Under the pieces are notes generated by a model. It saw only the letters and a list, made by a program, of their open reading frames with translations. It was not told the origin of the DNA and did no database searches. Below are positions 8,101 to 8,959 of a stretch of DNA of 8,959 bases, one piece after another (position 1 is the first letter of the stretch; each line of letters begins with the position of its first letter). Source of the stretch: Bacteroidota bacterium (GTDB lineage Bacteria > Bacteroidota > Ignavibacteria > UBA10030 > F1-140-MAGs086); the NCBI GenBank assembly GCA_005792205.1, contig SXSO01000050.1:1-8959 (forward strand), written 5' to 3'. The translations under genes and the position numbers were made by a program.

Positions 8101-8959
8101 AATTATGAAGTTGATGTGAAAACTTTTTTCTTGTAGAATCATATTGCCAACTATTCACTGACTTTCCAAAAAATAAAATGTAATCGTTATCTTCAAAATT
8201 GCCATTATTATTTTCATCAAAAACATAAATCGCATTTTCTTTTAAATCACCATAATCATTAACTTCATTTGGAAAATCAGGAATTTGAAATCCACCATTT
8301 CCAAAAATTTTTATTGTAGAAACAGAATTTCTTGGGATTCCAATTTGTGAAATTGTAGAACCAAAAATTTTGTAAATACCTTCTTCTACAATTTCAAATT
8401 TGAACCAATTTCCATTTGCTAAAACACTATTGAAACGTGTATTATTCTTCTTTTTATGAGACCAATTTTTTGCAATGTTGTAATTTAATAATTTCTCTTT
8501 TAAATTTTTGGACAAAATAATATTAGAAAATTTCTGTTGTGGTTTTGAAAATGTGATTTCAATTTCAATTTTAGAATATTTTCTTAAAACTTGTTTTTTT
8601 ATATCATATTGATATGGAAAAATTTTCAAGTGTGAAAAAAAACATTCCGATTTTTCAATATCAGAAAACTCAAAAATGTTTTTTGGAAAAAATTCTCTTT
8701 CAAAAAAATTGATATTATAATTTGGAATTCCATTTTCATAATTTGGAATTGAAATCAAATTGGAATTTATTTCCTCATACTCAATATTTAAAATTTTTAT
8801 GTTTGGAATTTCAAAACTTGGAATTCCAATCATAAGTTTTCTTTCTAGAAAATATGGAAAACCACTACCAAAATTGGATGAAACTGCATTTTTTATGTTT
8901 GGAATTTCAAACTTTTGATTTCCAATTTCAACAAAAATAGAATTTTCAAACTTTGGAAA
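5135..8959 (-). CDS. porU: T9SS C25-family sortase PorU, 5' end outside window
   Basis: Cell-surface cysteine peptidase (family C25, gingipain fold) that cleaves C-terminal sorting domains from T9SS cargo and attaches the cargo at the surface. The ATG at 8833 is internal: 42 further in-frame codons without a stop reach the right edge, and no signal peptide follows that ATG. Counting from it (add 42 for visible residues), the long N-terminal region spans 1-510. The C25 domain is at about 511-875 with LLLFGDGNYDYK (580-591), DVDIAVGRF, NYIGHGNPRVW (catalytic His744), ILIAATCNFAQF (catalytic Cys779) and FYLLGDPTLEI. An Ig-like linker with SSGINTSTSGIGHNL covers about 1015-1125. A FlgD-like C-terminal domain (NYPNPFSDKT, KIYTINGRLI, FWNGRDFDGNEIANGLYIYKI) covers 1137-1232. 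The visible part has 1274 residues, longer than P. gingivalis PorU (about 1158). Both catalytic residues are intact. The downstream neighbour is porV. Confidence 0.93.
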   Translation of the reverse strand, partial: FPKFENSIFVEIGNQKFEIPNIKNAVSSNFGSGFPYFLERKLMIGIPSFEIPNIKILNIEYEEINSNLISIPNYENGIPNYNINFFEREFFPKNIFEFSDIEKSECFFSHLKIFPYQYDIKKQVLRKYSKIEIEITFSKPQQKFSNIILSKNLKEKLLNYNIAKNWSHKKKNNTRFNSVLANGNWFKFEIVEEGIYKIFGSTISQIGIPRNSVSTIKIFGNGGFQIPDFPNEVNDYGDLKENAIYVFDENNNGNFEDNDYILFFGKSVNSWQYDSTRKKFSHQLHNYATKNIYFLTYGVNFGKRMQIENNIQNGLVQNEVQGKIFYESEKINVQQSGKQMFGEILNSGNEINLNLSLPSLSIQKPIQYNFSVAARANSNSTFEFYEHNQLILTSIANSVNTAYEYGIFCNFALPNSTIQSPNFNNNNEESNLKIKFLSNDLGTGYINWIEIFYTQNLKAKNNYFQFHTLDTNEILQYGIENFTDTEIFVFNVTDFENVKLVNSSKVQDKIILKTFPQNFPNEIIVVGKNSFKTVLNFESLENQNLHGENYGTRFFIVSPSEFLSEANRLKSYRENSVKRKLKTSVVTLEEIYNEFSGGVKDIAAIRNFGKYLYETDSTFNYLLLFGDGNYDYKNILTSEKNYIPAWETYDSFGTPLNSYSSDDFFGAYTTYLDVDIAVGRFCVNSIYEAKNIVDKIIEYESNANNDGWNSKSIFISDDFHEEGNLHNRQTEEIAEFFVPYFFEKIKIYPAEFPTEITSLGRRKPTVNSTLVSEWNKGSLLINYIGHGNPRVWTHEQIFTRENTIPLLNNVGKYPILIAATCNFAQFDNIGTQSSAEILLNKEQSGVIGVFAATRPVFSFPNVQLNEWIYTKLFETDEIGKIFPKRIGDVIKKAKQIMSFDDNQNRFYLLGDPTLEIQIPEKLITVDSINGNQISTENIILKSLLKTNVASSIKNGIGNTDLNFNGNAILTLHDAFENKTISEDGSSFTYKKNGSTLFKGNVSFESGKQNSQFIIPKDISYDTTRNALISIFSFNDTSTGIGGTNKIKIGGTDSLASIDIIGPEISVYLNKKNFIDGDLVNESPKLILELFDSSGINTSTSGIGHNLEAKLDDEFQSIDLSNYYRSELNDYRIGKIEYQFSDLSDGTHNLFIRVWDTYNNPSEKNISFKVATSEKFSLENIYNYPNPFSDKTHFIIEHNQTIPIDVEIKIYTINGRLIQKIEEKNLENSYSKIFWNGRDFDGNEIANGLYIYKIIAKTIDGKFLAEKIEKLSIIK
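5138..5425 (-). other. FlgD-like C-terminal domain of PorU
   Basis: Encodes the last 96 residues of PorU: IYNYPNPFSDKT, then VEIKIYTINGRLIQ, FWNGRDFDGNEIANGLYIYKI and a final basic stretch ending KLSIIK. The WNGRDxxGxxxxxGxYxYxI pattern is that of FlgD Ig-like domains, a fold shared with type A sorting domains. P. gingivalis PorU keeps its C-terminal domain uncleaved; whether the same holds here is not visible. Confidence 0.75.
8794..8911. repeat. 22-bp direct repeat, in frame, inside the porU N-terminal region
   Basis: Plus-strand positions 8794-8815 and 8890-8911 are identical over 22 bases (core TTATGTTTGGAATTTCAAA). The offset is 96 bases, exactly 32 codons. On the coding strand both copies read FEIPNIK: KFEIPNIKNAV in the upstream copy and SFEIPNIKILN in the downstream copy. 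Further IPN motifs (SIPNYENGIPNYN) follow within 30 residues. This looks like an internal protein repeat, not a DNA control site. Confidence 0.7.

Noticed and set aside
1..8959. Recurring TTTGGAATTT / TTGGAAAATTTT-like words suggesting a DNA uptake or regulatory word
   Set aside because: They occur inside codons for Phe, Ile, Pro, Asn and Lys in all genes without fixed spacing. Only the 22-bp copy in porU is long enough to report separately.

Overview
The window is an AT-rich stretch (single lines hand-counted at roughly 23-28% G+C, rising to about 47-50% in two lines inside porV). It is filled by four co-directional genes on the minus strand. Read in transcription order, from right to left, they are a PorU-type C25 sortase (5' end beyond the right edge), a PorV-type outer-membrane beta-barrel, an M6-peptidase-like protein with a beta-propeller and a C-terminal sorting domain, and a peptidase-MA (HExxH) metalloprotease-like protein whose 3' end lies beyond the left edge. 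I found no plus-strand gene, RNA gene, mobile element, CRISPR array, promoter or terminator.

The organism is most likely a member of the Fibrobacterota-Chlorobiota-Bacteroidota (FCB) supergroup with a type IX secretion system (T9SS). PorU and PorV are hallmark T9SS parts, the C-terminal domains are of the 'YPNPF/V ... SGIYFAxI' sorting or FlgD-like kind, and no start shows a clear Shine-Dalgarno site. The endings and the FlgD-like domain of PorU remind me of Ignavibacteriota, Kryptonia or Marinimicrobia-type lineages more than classical Bacteroidia, but this is recollection of family style and not a test.

Layout: porU 8959-5135, a 21-nt gap, porV 5113-3881, a 6-nt gap, the M6-like gene 3874-824, then a 1-nt TGATG overlap into the peptidase-MA gene at 824-1. 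The spacing is that of a single polycistronic operon. PorV is known to carry cargo from the translocon to PorU, which removes the C-terminal signal and attaches the cargo at the cell surface. The third gene carries such a C-terminal signal and is either cargo or an accessory surface component.

The most notable point is that the M6-like protein keeps the framework of the family (LGLPDLFDT, GRFGLMDG, GGILIWHIDE) but has lost the zinc-binding HExxH, where it reads SSIAN. It therefore looks like a dead protease joined to a beta-propeller and a T9SS sorting domain, encoded inside the porUV operon. A role as a structural part of the attachment complex, similar in architecture to PorZ, is a testable hypothesis.
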